DNA of 7,639 nucleotides from positions 5,769-13,407 of the forward strand of contig PMHI01000757.1 in NCBI GenBank assembly GCA_003156615.1, written 5' to 3'. The position numbers and the translations under genes were made by a program. The notes under the pieces are model-generated. The model was not told where the DNA came from and made no database searches. It saw nothing but the letters and a program-made list of their open reading frames with translations. Position 1 is the first letter of the stretch. Each line of letters starts with the position of its first letter. This document shows, in pieces, positions 1 to 7,194 of the stretch. Source of the DNA: Acidobacteriaceae bacterium. GTDB taxonomy: Bacteria; Acidobacteriota; Terriglobia; Terriglobales; SbA1.

Positions 1-2088
1 GGCCTGTTCAGCCCAGGTTTCATTACGGGTGAACCATTGTCCGAAGGGTCCGAGGGCCAGACCGGGCTGCTTATCGAGCAAGGCCTGGTGGACCGACGTG
101 TGAATGACGAAACGGTTCAAGCCCATCGCCATTTCCTTGTCGGCCGTCGGTTTCAAAGTAGCCGGAGACCACGCCCATGCACCCGAAGACGCGGTCATGG
201 ATTCGGCCGCGACCAGATTCTGGCCATAGATATGTGCCACGGAAGCTGACTCACGAATGTCGGCGTTGTAGCCGAATTGTTCTTGGTTGAGGCCGGGCCT
301 TTGCGTCCACATGGCAGACATGGGAACGTCGTTGCTGCGCTTGACCTCCATGCCATCGCCGATGAAGGCTCGACCTTCTTCGTGAGATTCACCGTAGTGC
401 CCCAAGCCGCGCTGGTGCAAAATGTCGTTGATCTGGTCATAGTGATACTCGGCCAACAGGTCGCCCAGAGTTTTGCGAAAGTCCCAGAGGAACCGGTCAC
501 TGGTCTCGGAGCTCTCGATGACGCGGCCAGTCAGCACGGGCAGCCACGGACGAGGATCGTAGCCACGCCGCTTGGTGAATTCGGCGACCATGTCGTCGGT
601 CCAATTCGCTGTGCCAGCTTCCCAGCTATCGTTGACCACGTACCGCAACCCGCGCTTGCCCATGAGTTCGCCCACCGTGCTTTTGTAGTTATCGAGGTAG
701 GTATTCATGTACTGTTTCACATCCTCGCGGTTAAGTTTGTCGACCTCGAGCCCCGTGCCTTCCGGGGACGCAGGATGGTTGGTCACTCCGGTCAGTGAGT
801 AGCCAAAACGCAGGACCACCCAGCGACCTTGGGGTAGTGGAGTCCAATCAAGAGTTCCGTCCGGGTGCATCTTGGAAGTCAGATCCACGATGTCATCTTT
901 CCGGATCGCGTCGGCAAGAGCAACCGGCGGCGTTTCGAAGCCATCGAGACTCACAATCTTGGCGTAAGCAGCCTTCTCCTCGAAGCGGCTGACTCGGGCG
1001 CCGGGATGGAGCACGAGTTCCGTTATCTCGAAATTGGGATCGGGTTTCCGTCCACTGAAATCGCCAAAAGGGTTCTCCACATCGAAGGTATGTTCGCCGC
1101 CGCCGGCTGGCGGCTTGTCGGTAAAAGCTACACGGAAGAAACGCGCGGTGGTTGCCGGGAATGCGATGGTGTGCTCCTGGCCACCGTTATTAGGAATGTC
1201 AATCAGCTTGCGGAAGGTCTGGCCATCGTCGCTGGCCTCAACATCAGCAATGGACAGGGCCTCTCCGAACATGTTCGCTGCCGCAGCGCCGGGATCATTG
1301 AGCACCAGGGTTACAGCGTTCATCGTTTGCGGCCCAGAGAATTCGTATTGGATCCAGGCTTGCTTTTCTGCGGGTGGCTTGGGCAGTTGCGTCGTCTTCA
1401 CCAGATCACCGTCGGTCAGTGCCGCTAGATCAAGATTGCCGCCGCTGGATGTGATTTTCGGTTGCAGAGACGATACTGGAACATCACTCGCAGGTGCGCG
1501 ATACGCGATGACTGCGGTGTCGGCATAGAAAGTCGGAGGCGTTGACGCTTGACCGCTGATCGCCGCGAGGAAATCGAAGAGCGGGATGTTCTGAAAGGGA
1601 CCGGTGACGGTGGGGGGATGCGGCAATGCGCCTGCGAACGGCTTGCCGCCTTCGATGCTGGTTTCGCTCCACACCACCTTTTTCATCCCCTGGCTGGGCT
1701 TCACCCACGGGCCGCCAGACTCGCTCCAGCCGGGCGAGCCGGCAATCGCTTCTTCGAGGCCGAGTTGGTCGGCCAGCTGGGTGGTGAACAGGAACGCGTC
1801 TTTCCACTCGGGCGTCATGTAGACCAGGCGCTTGTCCACCAGTTGGGGAGTGCCGAGCGACGCGTCGAAGTTCTGGAAACCACCGATGCCGACGCGGTTC
1901 ATCCATTCCAAGTCGAGTTTGATGCCCTCTTTGGTGATGTTGCCATTCATCCAGTGCCACCACACGCGCGGCTTGGCGGAATTGGGAGGCGTCTTGAAGC
2001 CGTTCTCCAGAGCGTCTGCGGAGCTTTGCCCCCGCATAGGCCCGATCAAAGCCATCAACATCAAAGAGACTGCGCAAACTCTGAACAT
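1..2088 (-). CDS. Secreted GH106-type alpha-L-rhamnosidase, 3' end cut by window edge
   Basis: The 696 codons in the window begin MFRVCAVSLMLMALIG, a signal peptide probably cleaved near residues 20-26, so the enzyme is exported. I assign GH106 from memory of the family: an opening WWHWMNGNITKEGI at 43-56, then KLDLEWMNRVGIGGFQ, GSPGWSESGGPWV at 117-129, and the diagnostic late block AHIYGQNLVAAES (618-630), RFVIHTSVHQ (659-668), DKQPG and GPFGQWFTRNETWAEQA at the edge. Residues about 205-330 look like an inserted discoidin/CBM32-type beta-sandwich (LTDGDL, WIQYEF, VEASDDGQTF, ARFFRVAF). Candidate catalytic or metal-binding acids are E490 (NDSWEAG), E567 (HYGESHEEG) and E629 (AAES); I cannot say which is acid or base. 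Family members are usually about 1000 aa or more, so roughly a third is missing, including any C-terminal sandwich domains. The ATG at 2088 is preceded by GAGGG at a suitable distance. It is probably cotranscribed with the GH78 gene upstream. GH106 enzymes hydrolyse terminal alpha-L-rhamnosyl linkages, often in pectic glycans. Confidence 0.9.
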   Translation of the reverse strand, partial: MFRVCAVSLMLMALIGPMRGQSSADALENGFKTPPNSAKPRVWWHWMNGNITKEGIKLDLEWMNRVGIGGFQNFDASLGTPQLVDKRLVYMTPEWKDAFLFTTQLADQLGLEEAIAGSPGWSESGGPWVKPSQGMKKVVWSETSIEGGKPFAGALPHPPTVTGPFQNIPLFDFLAAISGQASTPPTFYADTAVIAYRAPASDVPVSSLQPKITSSGGNLDLAALTDGDLVKTTQLPKPPAEKQAWIQYEFSGPQTMNAVTLVLNDPGAAAANMFGEALSIADVEASDDGQTFRKLIDIPNNGGQEHTIAFPATTARFFRVAFTDKPPAGGGEHTFDVENPFGDFSGRKPDPNFEITELVLHPGARVSRFEEKAAYAKIVSLDGFETPPVALADAIRKDDIVDLTSKMHPDGTLDWTPLPQGRWVVLRFGYSLTGVTNHPASPEGTGLEVDKLNREDVKQYMNTYLDNYKSTVGELMGKRGLRYVVNDSWEAGTANWTDDMVAEFTKRRGYDPRPWLPVLTGRVIESSETSDRFLWDFRKTLGDLLAEYHYDQINDILHQRGLGHYGESHEEGRAFIGDGMEVKRSNDVPMSAMWTQRPGLNQEQFGYNADIRESASVAHIYGQNLVAAESMTASSGAWAWSPATLKPTADKEMAMGLNRFVIHTSVHQALLDKQPGLALGPFGQWFTRNETWAEQA

Positions 2089-2137
2089 TGTGGCCCTCGC
2101 GTGTTTGGCATATTGCACTCCCTGACCTTTCGTAGGA

Positions 2138-2153
2138 CGGCTGCCAGCAGCCG
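2138..2153 (-). repeat. Small intercistronic hairpin between the two rhamnosidase genes
   Basis: CGGCTG-CCAG-CAGCCG is a perfect 6-bp inverted repeat with a 4-base loop, 9 bases after the GH78 stop codon and within the 73-bp gap before the GH106 gene. No T-tract follows it on the minus strand, so it does not look like an intrinsic terminator. It could stabilise the upstream message or attenuate readthrough, or be chance. Confidence 0.4.
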
Positions 2154-2161
2154 CTGTTCAA

Positions 2162-5100
2162 TCACTTCACTTCAAAGTTGTAGGAACCCGACCCAATGTG
2201 GATCACGTAAGACCCGCTCTCCTGCTGCGTCTCGACGGGATTCCCACCTTCCGTCAGGTGTGCACCCGCGATGGCGGGCAAGAAGACCTTGGCGGACGTA
2301 TTCGCGGGGATTTTGACTTTCAGAGAAAATGGCCCTTCGGGAGTTCCCTTCCAATCACTGACGATCTTGCCTTGAACCGAGTCATATTCAGCGCGCGCCG
2401 AGGTCAAGCGTGCGTCGAGATGTGGGTGAATGACAATTTCTTCGAATGCGGGGGAACTCGGTAACGTGTCAATGCCGGCGGCGTAACGGTAGACCCAAGC
2501 AATGACAGAGCCGAACGCGTAGTGATTGTAAGAGTTCATGGCGGGATCGCCCGTGTCGCCGTTCCACCGCTCCCACCAGGTCGTCGCGCCTTTCGAGAGC
2601 ATGTATCCCCAAGATGGATAGGTGTCGTTCAGCAACAGGCGATAAGCGACATCGGTGCGGCCGTGATCGGCCAGCGTAAACAGCAGAAAGGGCGTGCCCA
2701 GAAATCCGGTGGAGAGATGCCACTGCCGCGCTTCGATGTCTTTGACTAACTTGTCGACCAAAGCGGGTTCAAGCGCCGCGGGCGCCATCTTGGTGTAGAG
2801 GGCAACAACATAGGAGGTTTGCGTTCCGGTTCCGACGCTCCCGTCCTCCTTGATGTACGCCTTCTGGAAGGCCACGCGAATGTTCTCGGAGACCTGGTCA
2901 TAACGCTTGGCGTCAGCCTCCTTGCCGACGGCGTACGCCATTTGTGACATCATGTTCGCGATCAGGGCCCAATAGGCGGTCGCGAGCAGGTCTCTACTCG
3001 TATTTTGGTCGGGAGCCAGCCAGTCGGCGAAGTTGGGCCCGACTCCATTCTTGCGGAGAAAATCGGGATTCCGGCTCTGGATGAACTCCATCCAGCGTTG
3101 CATGGCGTCCCAGTTTTCTTCAATGACAGCCTTGTCCCCATACTGTAGCCAAGTCGTCCATGGAACGATCACACCGGCATCCCCCCAGCCCGGCGCCCCG
3201 ACCATCGCATCACGCCAAGCAGACGTGCCCGCCGACCCGGAACCGCCGAATGTGATCGTGTTGGGGGATACGTTCGTAAAGGCGCCTTCCGGGGTTTGGG
3301 CATCGACAATGTCTTCGACGAACTTCTGCGAAAATGAGGCGATGTCGAAGTTGTAGCTTCCGGTTCGCCAGAAGACTCCCGCGTCTCCCATCCACCCCAA
3401 GCGTTCGTCGCGTTGCGGACAGTCGGTCGGGATGCTTAGAAAATTACCGCGCTGACCCCAAATGCCGATCGACCACATCCGGTTAACAAGCTCGCTCGAA
3501 GTGGCAAGCTTGGCCACAGGTTCGCCGCTTACGCTGCTGACGACATCTCCTTTGATCGCATCGAGCGTCGGCGTTCCAGGGTAGCCCGTGACTTCGATGT
3601 AGCGGAACCCGTGAAACGTGAAATGCGGGGCAAAGACCTCTTCATCGCCGCCCCGCAGGATATAAGTATCGGCGGCGTCCGCATTCCGCAGGTTGGCGGT
3701 GTAGATCGTTCCGTCCGGATTCAGAATCTCGGCGAAGCGCAATCGAACGACTGTACCGGCCGCACCTTTCACCTTCAGGGTCGCCCATCCCACCATGTTC
3801 TGCCCCATGTCGAAGATGTAGGTTCCCTTTGCGAGCGGCGTGACTTCCTTCGGGTTCAGCGTGGCGATCACCCGCGCGGGCGCGGTTATCTGGCTGGAAA
3901 CCGCGATGGAGGGCGCATCGGCGGTCACTGCCGGATTCCACCTGGAATCGTCAAAGCCAACCGTCTCCCATCCAGCCTGTTCCAGGCGTGCGTCGTACAC
4001 TTCTCCGGCATAAATCTCAGATCGAATGATGGGCGATGCTGCCGCCTTCCAGCCTCCGTCGGTCACAACCGTTTCGCGGCTTCCGTCGGCGTAAGCCAGT
4101 TCGAGTTGCGCTAGAAAACGGTCCGGAGGTGGGAAAAAATGCATTCCCGCCCAAGTTAGAGGGCTGCCATACCAGCCGTCACCGAGCAGCACGCTAATTA
4201 CATTCTTGCCGTTTGCCAACAGGCCGGTCACATCGTATGTCTGATAAAGGACTCGTTTGCGATAGTCGGTGAAGTCCGGCGTCAGAACATCGGCCCCCAC
4301 GCGGCTCCCGTTCAAGAACACGCGGTAGCTTCCGAGAGCGGTCACGTAGAGCCTGGCGCTTCGGACGTCCTTTGCTATGGCCAAGGTTCGGCGCAGGTAA
4401 GCAGCCGGTTCAGGCAGCGTTCCCGGATCCCCGAGCCGTTCGTCGGTCACATCCGCTACCACGTTCGCCGTGTCCCAATGTGACGTGTTCTCGAGGTTCG
4501 CCTTCCATCGCTTACCAGTGCCGAGGCGCACCACGGAACCGTTAGCGCGGGTGATCTTTATCAACCCCGCTAGCGCAGCCTTGGTAGTTTTGGTGCCCGC
4601 CTCTGGTCCGAAGCCAGGTACTTCGGGAGACGTAACCTTCACCTCGACTGAGTTTTTGCCAACGATGAGCTGGTCGGAAATGTCGCGGCGGTCGAAGGCG
4701 CTCCATCCCTTCTTGGTATCCACTTCATGACCATTCACCGATGCGACGAAACTTCCACGCGCCGAGAGCAAAACAACCGCATCTCGCGGCTTCTCACGAA
4801 GGTTGAAGTTGACACGAAAGCTCGCAGTAGTCTTAGGCACCGTGGCCAAGGAATCTTGACCCTTCACCCAAATCCAGCGGATGGCCTGACGATCGGCGTC
4901 ATTGCCGGGGTTTTTCCAACGAATCCAGGTGGCCTTCCAGTCCGTGGCGTGAAGAAGGCCCATCTCCCACCAGGCGAGTTCCGCCGACTCGGATACTCGC
5001 CCTTGCGCGTCCCACGCCCGAACCTTCCAGTAGTATCGCCGCTGAGATTCCAGTGCAGGTCCGCGGTAGGCAATCCCGACCGTCTCCGCAGAACCAATCT

Positions 5101-5347
5101 TTCCGCTGTCCCAGATGTCGGCGTTACCGGTGTGCAACAGCTCGACCGAACTCGCCACTAGGATCTCGTAGGCCGATTGTCTCCAGTCGCGTTCGACGTT
5201 GTCGCTCTGCCAGGACAAACGAGGCGAAGCCTTGTCGATTCCCAGAGGATTTTCCAAATATTCGCAGCGCAGGTGGACCGGCGCGGCAAAAGCAGCCGAG
5301 GTGAGCGTGACGAGGATGAACGCGTTCAATACTGTGTGACGCCGCAT
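2162..5347 (-). CDS. Secreted GH78 alpha-L-rhamnosidase, 1061 aa, complete
   Basis: This inverting exo-glycosidase removes terminal alpha-L-rhamnose; here it is exported, with a signal peptide MRRHTVLNAFILVTLTSAAFA followed by APVHL. Domains in order: an Ig-like N-terminal domain (about 23-130, ending YYWKVRAWD...ELAWWEMG); an extra beta-sandwich (about 160-300); the Bac_rhamnosid_N-type sandwich (about 317-485, with YRVFLNGSRVG and LLGDGWYG); the concanavalin-like domain (about 495-605, FDMGQNMVGW at 512-521); the (alpha/alpha)6 catalytic barrel (about 610-960); and a C-terminal beta domain (about 962-1061). The catalytic motif TDCPQRDERLGWMGD at 641-655 holds D642, the likely general acid E648, and D655. 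ATTWWERW at 921-928 holds E926, the likely general base. All expected catalytic residues are intact. The start is fixed by a strong AGGAGG five bases upstream. It is the first gene of a probable two-gene unit with the GH106 gene. Its upstream region carries a candidate promoter and shared operator-like palindromes. Confidence 0.97.
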   Translation of the reverse strand: MRRHTVLNAFILVTLTSAAFAAPVHLRCEYLENPLGIDKASPRLSWQSDNVERDWRQSAYEILVASSVELLHTGNADIWDSGKIGSAETVGIAYRGPALESQRRYYWKVRAWDAQGRVSESAELAWWEMGLLHATDWKATWIRWKNPGNDADRQAIRWIWVKGQDSLATVPKTTASFRVNFNLREKPRDAVVLLSARGSFVASVNGHEVDTKKGWSAFDRRDISDQLIVGKNSVEVKVTSPEVPGFGPEAGTKTTKAALAGLIKITRANGSVVRLGTGKRWKANLENTSHWDTANVVADVTDERLGDPGTLPEPAAYLRRTLAIAKDVRSARLYVTALGSYRVFLNGSRVGADVLTPDFTDYRKRVLYQTYDVTGLLANGKNVISVLLGDGWYGSPLTWAGMHFFPPPDRFLAQLELAYADGSRETVVTDGGWKAAASPIIRSEIYAGEVYDARLEQAGWETVGFDDSRWNPAVTADAPSIAVSSQITAPARVIATLNPKEVTPLAKGTYIFDMGQNMVGWATLKVKGAAGTVVRLRFAEILNPDGTIYTANLRNADAADTYILRGGDEEVFAPHFTFHGFRYIEVTGYPGTPTLDAIKGDVVSSVSGEPVAKLATSSELVNRMWSIGIWGQRGNFLSIPTDCPQRDERLGWMGDAGVFWRTGSYNFDIASFSQKFVEDIVDAQTPEGAFTNVSPNTITFGGSGSAGTSAWRDAMVGAPGWGDAGVIVPWTTWLQYGDKAVIEENWDAMQRWMEFIQSRNPDFLRKNGVGPNFADWLAPDQNTSRDLLATAYWALIANMMSQMAYAVGKEADAKRYDQVSENIRVAFQKAYIKEDGSVGTGTQTSYVVALYTKMAPAALEPALVDKLVKDIEARQWHLSTGFLGTPFLLFTLADHGRTDVAYRLLLNDTYPSWGYMLSKGATTWWERWNGDTGDPAMNSYNHYAFGSVIAWVYRYAAGIDTLPSSPAFEEIVIHPHLDARLTSARAEYDSVQGKIVSDWKGTPEGPFSLKVKIPANTSAKVFLPAIAGAHLTEGGNPVETQQESGSYVIHIGSGSYNFEVK

Positions 5348-5352
5348 AGAAT

Positions 5353-5358
5353 CCTCCT
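5353..5358 (-). promoter_or_regulatory. Ribosome binding site of the GH78 gene
   Basis: AGGAGG on the minus strand is a full anti-SD match, followed by ATTCT and the ATG at 5347. It decides the start of the rhamnosidase and predicts strong translation initiation. Confidence 0.88.
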
Positions 5359-5382
5359 GGAGTTACAAGGCGGACGGCGGGG

Positions 5383-5412
5383 ATGGTTGCACTTCGGCAA
5401 TACCCCTGTCAA
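5383..5412 (-). promoter_or_regulatory. Candidate sigma-70 promoter for the GH78-GH106 genes
   Basis: A perfect TTGACA -35 box lies at 5412-5407 on the minus strand. Eighteen bases further is AACCAT at 5388-5383, which matches TATAAT at only three of six positions. A consensus -35 with a poor -10 may need an activator. Transcription would start near 5376, leaving a leader of about 30 bases. Confidence 0.4.
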
Positions 5413-5435
5413 CCCGCGCGCTGTGAGCACGCGAC

Positions 5436-5452
5436 GTTTCGCATTGCAAAAG
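5436..5452. promoter_or_regulatory. Operator-like near-palindrome, copy 1 (upstream of GH78)
   Basis: GTTTCGCA-T-TGCAAAAG is an odd-centred 17-bp palindrome with 6 of 8 arm positions symmetric. It shares 11 fixed positions (GTTNNGCANTGCNNAA) with copies at 5578-5594 and 7195-7211. Its promoter-proximal edge is 23 bp upstream of the TTGACA box, close to where an activator contacting RNA polymerase would bind. The binding protein is not identifiable from this window. Confidence 0.5.
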
Positions 5453-5455
5453 GCC

Positions 5456-5467
5456 GTGCTATAGCAC
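5456..5467. promoter_or_regulatory. Perfect 12-bp palindrome, possible second operator
   Basis: GTGCTATAGCAC equals its own reverse complement and sits 3 bp beyond copy 1 of the shared near-palindrome. On the minus strand it also contains TGCTATAGC, an extended -10-like string, but no convincing -35 precedes it. It may be an operator for a different dimeric regulator, or part of a composite site. Confidence 0.3.
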
Positions 5468-5577
5468 CAAACCAAGAGGAAAGTTGGAACACTTTGCGGT
5501 TGAGAGCTTCGTCCCGAGGTCGAAGAAGGCAAAACACGGCCTATACAGGTCAGTCCTCTGATTCCCTTGCGTTCTAC

Positions 5578-5594
5578 GTTCTGCAATGCGCAAT
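5578..5594. promoter_or_regulatory. Operator-like near-palindrome, copy 2
   Basis: GTTCTGCA-A-TGCGCAAT matches the shared pattern GTTNNGCANTGCNNAA at all fixed positions, although its outer arms are less symmetric than in the other copies. Its centre is 142 bp from the centre of copy 1 and about 57 bp after the isomerase stop codon. It could be a distal site for the same regulator acting on the GH78 promoter. Confidence 0.38.
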
Positions 5595-5616
5595 GCGAAT
5601 GACAACTCATTGCGCA
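5587..5616 (-). repeat. Inverted repeat just downstream of the isomerase gene
   Basis: TGCGCAATG (5587-5595) and CATTGCGCA (5608-5616) are exact inverted repeats of 9 bp with a 12-base spacer, starting 27 bases after the isomerase stop. No T-run follows on the minus strand, so a classical intrinsic terminator is not supported. A message-stabilising hairpin or a DNA-level operator is possible. The left arm overlaps copy 2 of the shared palindrome and a tandem CAATGCG pair (5584-5597). Confidence 0.4.
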
Positions 5617-5643
5617 CCCGACCGGGGAAGGTCCGCATGGGGC

Positions 5644-7080
5644 TCAACACACTCGAAAATATTCCATCCCGAGCAAAGCGCCTAACTTTTCTAGTTTGCT
5701 TGAGACCCGACCCACTCCCACGGCACAGTGATGAGCCGGTCCATGCACGTTCCATTCGTTGAGAAAGCGCCTGGCGCCAATCGAAAAGCGGTATCGGCTA
5801 TTGGTGTTGCCGATTTCTAGAATGGGCCCGGCCACAGATTCGCCCTCAGCCACCAGCAGCTTCAACTTCCCATCCGCAGTCTGCACCACTGACAGCAACG
5901 TCACCGGCCCATGCTTCACGGACATTTCCACCGAGAGTCCACGGCCGACTTTGCCGTGATAGGCCTCAAGCGGGCGCACTTTCGTTTTTCCTTCGGCGAT
6001 CGCGATATGTCCCGGGCCGTCATGACCCATAAGAACCACGTCGTCGTTGTAATCGACCGCATAATATTCGGTGAAGGACCCGCCAACACCAAAGGAATCC
6101 ATGATCTTCATGGCTTGCGCATTCTTGATTTCGTATTCGCCGGCGACGGGAATGCCGCGCGAAGTGAGCAGGCTTGTGCCCAGGATGATGGAACTGATCG
6201 CATCCTCGTTCTCTGGACTTCCCACGCCTTTGTGGTAATACGCCAACGAGCCCAGAGCGTGAATCTCAACCAGTTTATCGAGCGCGATGGAGGTGCGTGC
6301 AGCGCGCTGCAACTCCTCCGGAGAACAATCCGGTTGCACATCAAAGGAGGTCTTGAATTCCATCACTCTGCGGCCGAGATCAGCCTCGCTTACCGCTCGC
6401 CGCAACGCCGCCAGTTCCTCGACCTCGATAATCTCGATGTGGCCTCCGAAGTAAGCACATTGCTGCGTGAAATCGGAATAGACGTCGAGCATGCCTCCGT
6501 AATAGTTGCCCATGACACCGAGGCGATTATGCTCCATGATGTGCGCGACGCGGGCAGCCTCGATCCATTCGCCAATCTCGTCCCAGGCGACAGGATCATG
6601 CTCCAACATGCCGCTGACCTGGAAAAACGGAATCCGGCAGCGGTTGAAAACGTTCGCGATTTCCGGAACCGGACAGGCCTGACAGTAGGTCAGCCATTCT
6701 CCCGTCATCTTTGTGCGGTCACCCAGGCGGTTGAATCTGTCATAGTCAATGGCCGGTGCGGGCGACAGATTGAGAACAATGACCGGCACTCGCGCGCGCC
6801 GAACAGCCGGAAGGACGGTCGAGGAAAGCGCATAGGTAGCGACATATAAGAAGATGAGATCCACGTCTGCTTGGCGGAATTCATGGCCGGCTGTAAGAGA
6901 CTTCTCTGCCGTGTCGATCATCCCCAGATTGATCACACGCGCACTTGGACTCTCCAGTTTTTGAGCGAGCCGCGCACTAAACTGGTCTAAAGTTTCCCTA
7001 AGTCCAGGAAATTGAGGCCAGTATGTATCCAAGCCGATGCTGAAGAGTCCAACTTTGAGCTGATTCTTTGAGGCGTCCAT
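5644..7080 (-). CDS. L-fucose/L-arabinose isomerase superfamily protein, 478 aa
   Basis: This is a cytoplasmic aldose-ketose isomerase by family, with no signal peptide. The protein starts MDASKNQLKVGLFSIGLDTYWPQFPGL, followed by Rossmann-like segments (DLIFLYVATYALSS at 74-87; VPVIVLNLSPAP at 98-109; RLGVMGNYYGGMLDVYSDF at 186-204). Against E. coli AraA from memory, all four metal ligands align: E315 (AGEYEIK) to E306, E338 (GSFTEYY) to E333, H353 (MGHDGPG) to H350, and one of the GPAHH histidines (450-451) to H450. The overall sequence is far from canonical AraA, so L-arabinose, L-fucose or L-rhamnose are all conceivable substrates; the neighbouring rhamnosidases favour a deoxy-hexose. I chose ATG 7080: the same frame stays open to a TTG at 7170, but a likely promoter lies inside that extension and the family-like sequence starts at 7080. 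The ribosome binding site is weak (GGAAG, spacing about 10). The gene is divergent from the gene at 7449. Confidence 0.88.
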   Translation of the reverse strand: MDASKNQLKVGLFSIGLDTYWPQFPGLRETLDQFSARLAQKLESPSARVINLGMIDTAEKSLTAGHEFRQADVDLIFLYVATYALSSTVLPAVRRARVPVIVLNLSPAPAIDYDRFNRLGDRTKMTGEWLTYCQACPVPEIANVFNRCRIPFFQVSGMLEHDPVAWDEIGEWIEAARVAHIMEHNRLGVMGNYYGGMLDVYSDFTQQCAYFGGHIEIIEVEELAALRRAVSEADLGRRVMEFKTSFDVQPDCSPEELQRAARTSIALDKLVEIHALGSLAYYHKGVGSPENEDAISSIILGTSLLTSRGIPVAGEYEIKNAQAMKIMDSFGVGGSFTEYYAVDYNDDVVLMGHDGPGHIAIAEGKTKVRPLEAYHGKVGRGLSVEMSVKHGPVTLLSVVQTADGKLKLLVAEGESVAGPILEIGNTNSRYRFSIGARRFLNEWNVHGPAHHCAVGVGRVSSKLEKLGALLGMEYFRVC

Positions 7081-7141
7081 GTGGGGTGTCTTCCGAGAAG
7101 ACTGTGGTTTGGCGCAACCGACAGTCTCAGAATAGTTGGCA

Positions 7142-7170
7142 AGCATAGTCTCTGCGCATTCAGGCCACAA
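7142..7170 (-). promoter_or_regulatory. Candidate sigma-70 promoter for the isomerase gene
   Basis: TTGTGG (7170-7165) and TATGCT (7147-7142) on the minus strand are spaced by exactly 17 bases and match consensus at three and four positions. Transcription would begin near 7135, about 55 bases before the ATG at 7080. This is one reason to reject the longer TTG-start reading of the isomerase. Confidence 0.4.
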
Positions 7171-7194
7171 GGGGCCTAACCGGTTTCGCTACGC

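Larger units (their letters stand above)
5348..5643 (-). other. Control region between the isomerase and the GH78 gene
   Basis: These 296 bases hold no convincing gene: the frames that cross them have no matching ribosome binding site and low-complexity, arginine- and cysteine-rich translations. They do hold, from right to left, an inverted repeat after the isomerase stop, two copies of the shared 17-bp near-palindrome, a perfect 12-bp palindrome, a candidate promoter, and the GH78 ribosome binding site. This density suggests that the rhamnosidase pair has its own regulated promoter and does not rely only on readthrough from the isomerase. Confidence 0.6.

Noticed and set aside
2138..2153. 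The intercistronic hairpin as an intrinsic terminator
   Set aside because: The stem is only 6 bp and no T-tract follows on the minus strand, so transcription probably continues into the GH106 gene.
1484..2161. A 225-aa minus-strand open frame overlapping the start of the GH106 gene
   Set aside because: It is in a different frame from the GH106 protein and gives an arginine/histidine-rich translation; the frame starting at 2088 gives a clear signal peptide and family motifs over 696 codons.
277..2316. Several plus-strand open frames (277-798, 865-1428, 1549-2316)
   Set aside because: All are antisense shadows of the GH106 gene, and the last also crosses the GH78 gene end; GC-rich third positions keep these frames open.
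5326..5755. Small frames in the isomerase-GH78 gap (5326-5610 minus, 5459-5755 minus, 5383-5685 plus)
   Set aside because: Each overlaps a real gene end, has a compositionally odd translation and lacks a start signal; the stretch is better explained as regulatory.
5911..6849. A 312-aa plus-strand open frame
   Set aside because: It is fully antisense to the isomerase, whose minus-strand translation has family motifs and intact metal ligands; the plus frame translates to an unrecognisable sequence and has no ribosome binding site context.
7081..7170. A 30-codon N-terminal extension of the isomerase starting at TTG 7170
   Set aside because: The start is TTG without a good ribosome binding site, the extension resembles nothing in the family, and it overlaps the best candidate promoter.
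7162..7176. AGGCC...GGCCT inverted repeat at the candidate isomerase -35 box
   Set aside because: Five-bp GC-rich arms are expected by chance in this composition and no second copy is seen at the GH78 promoter.
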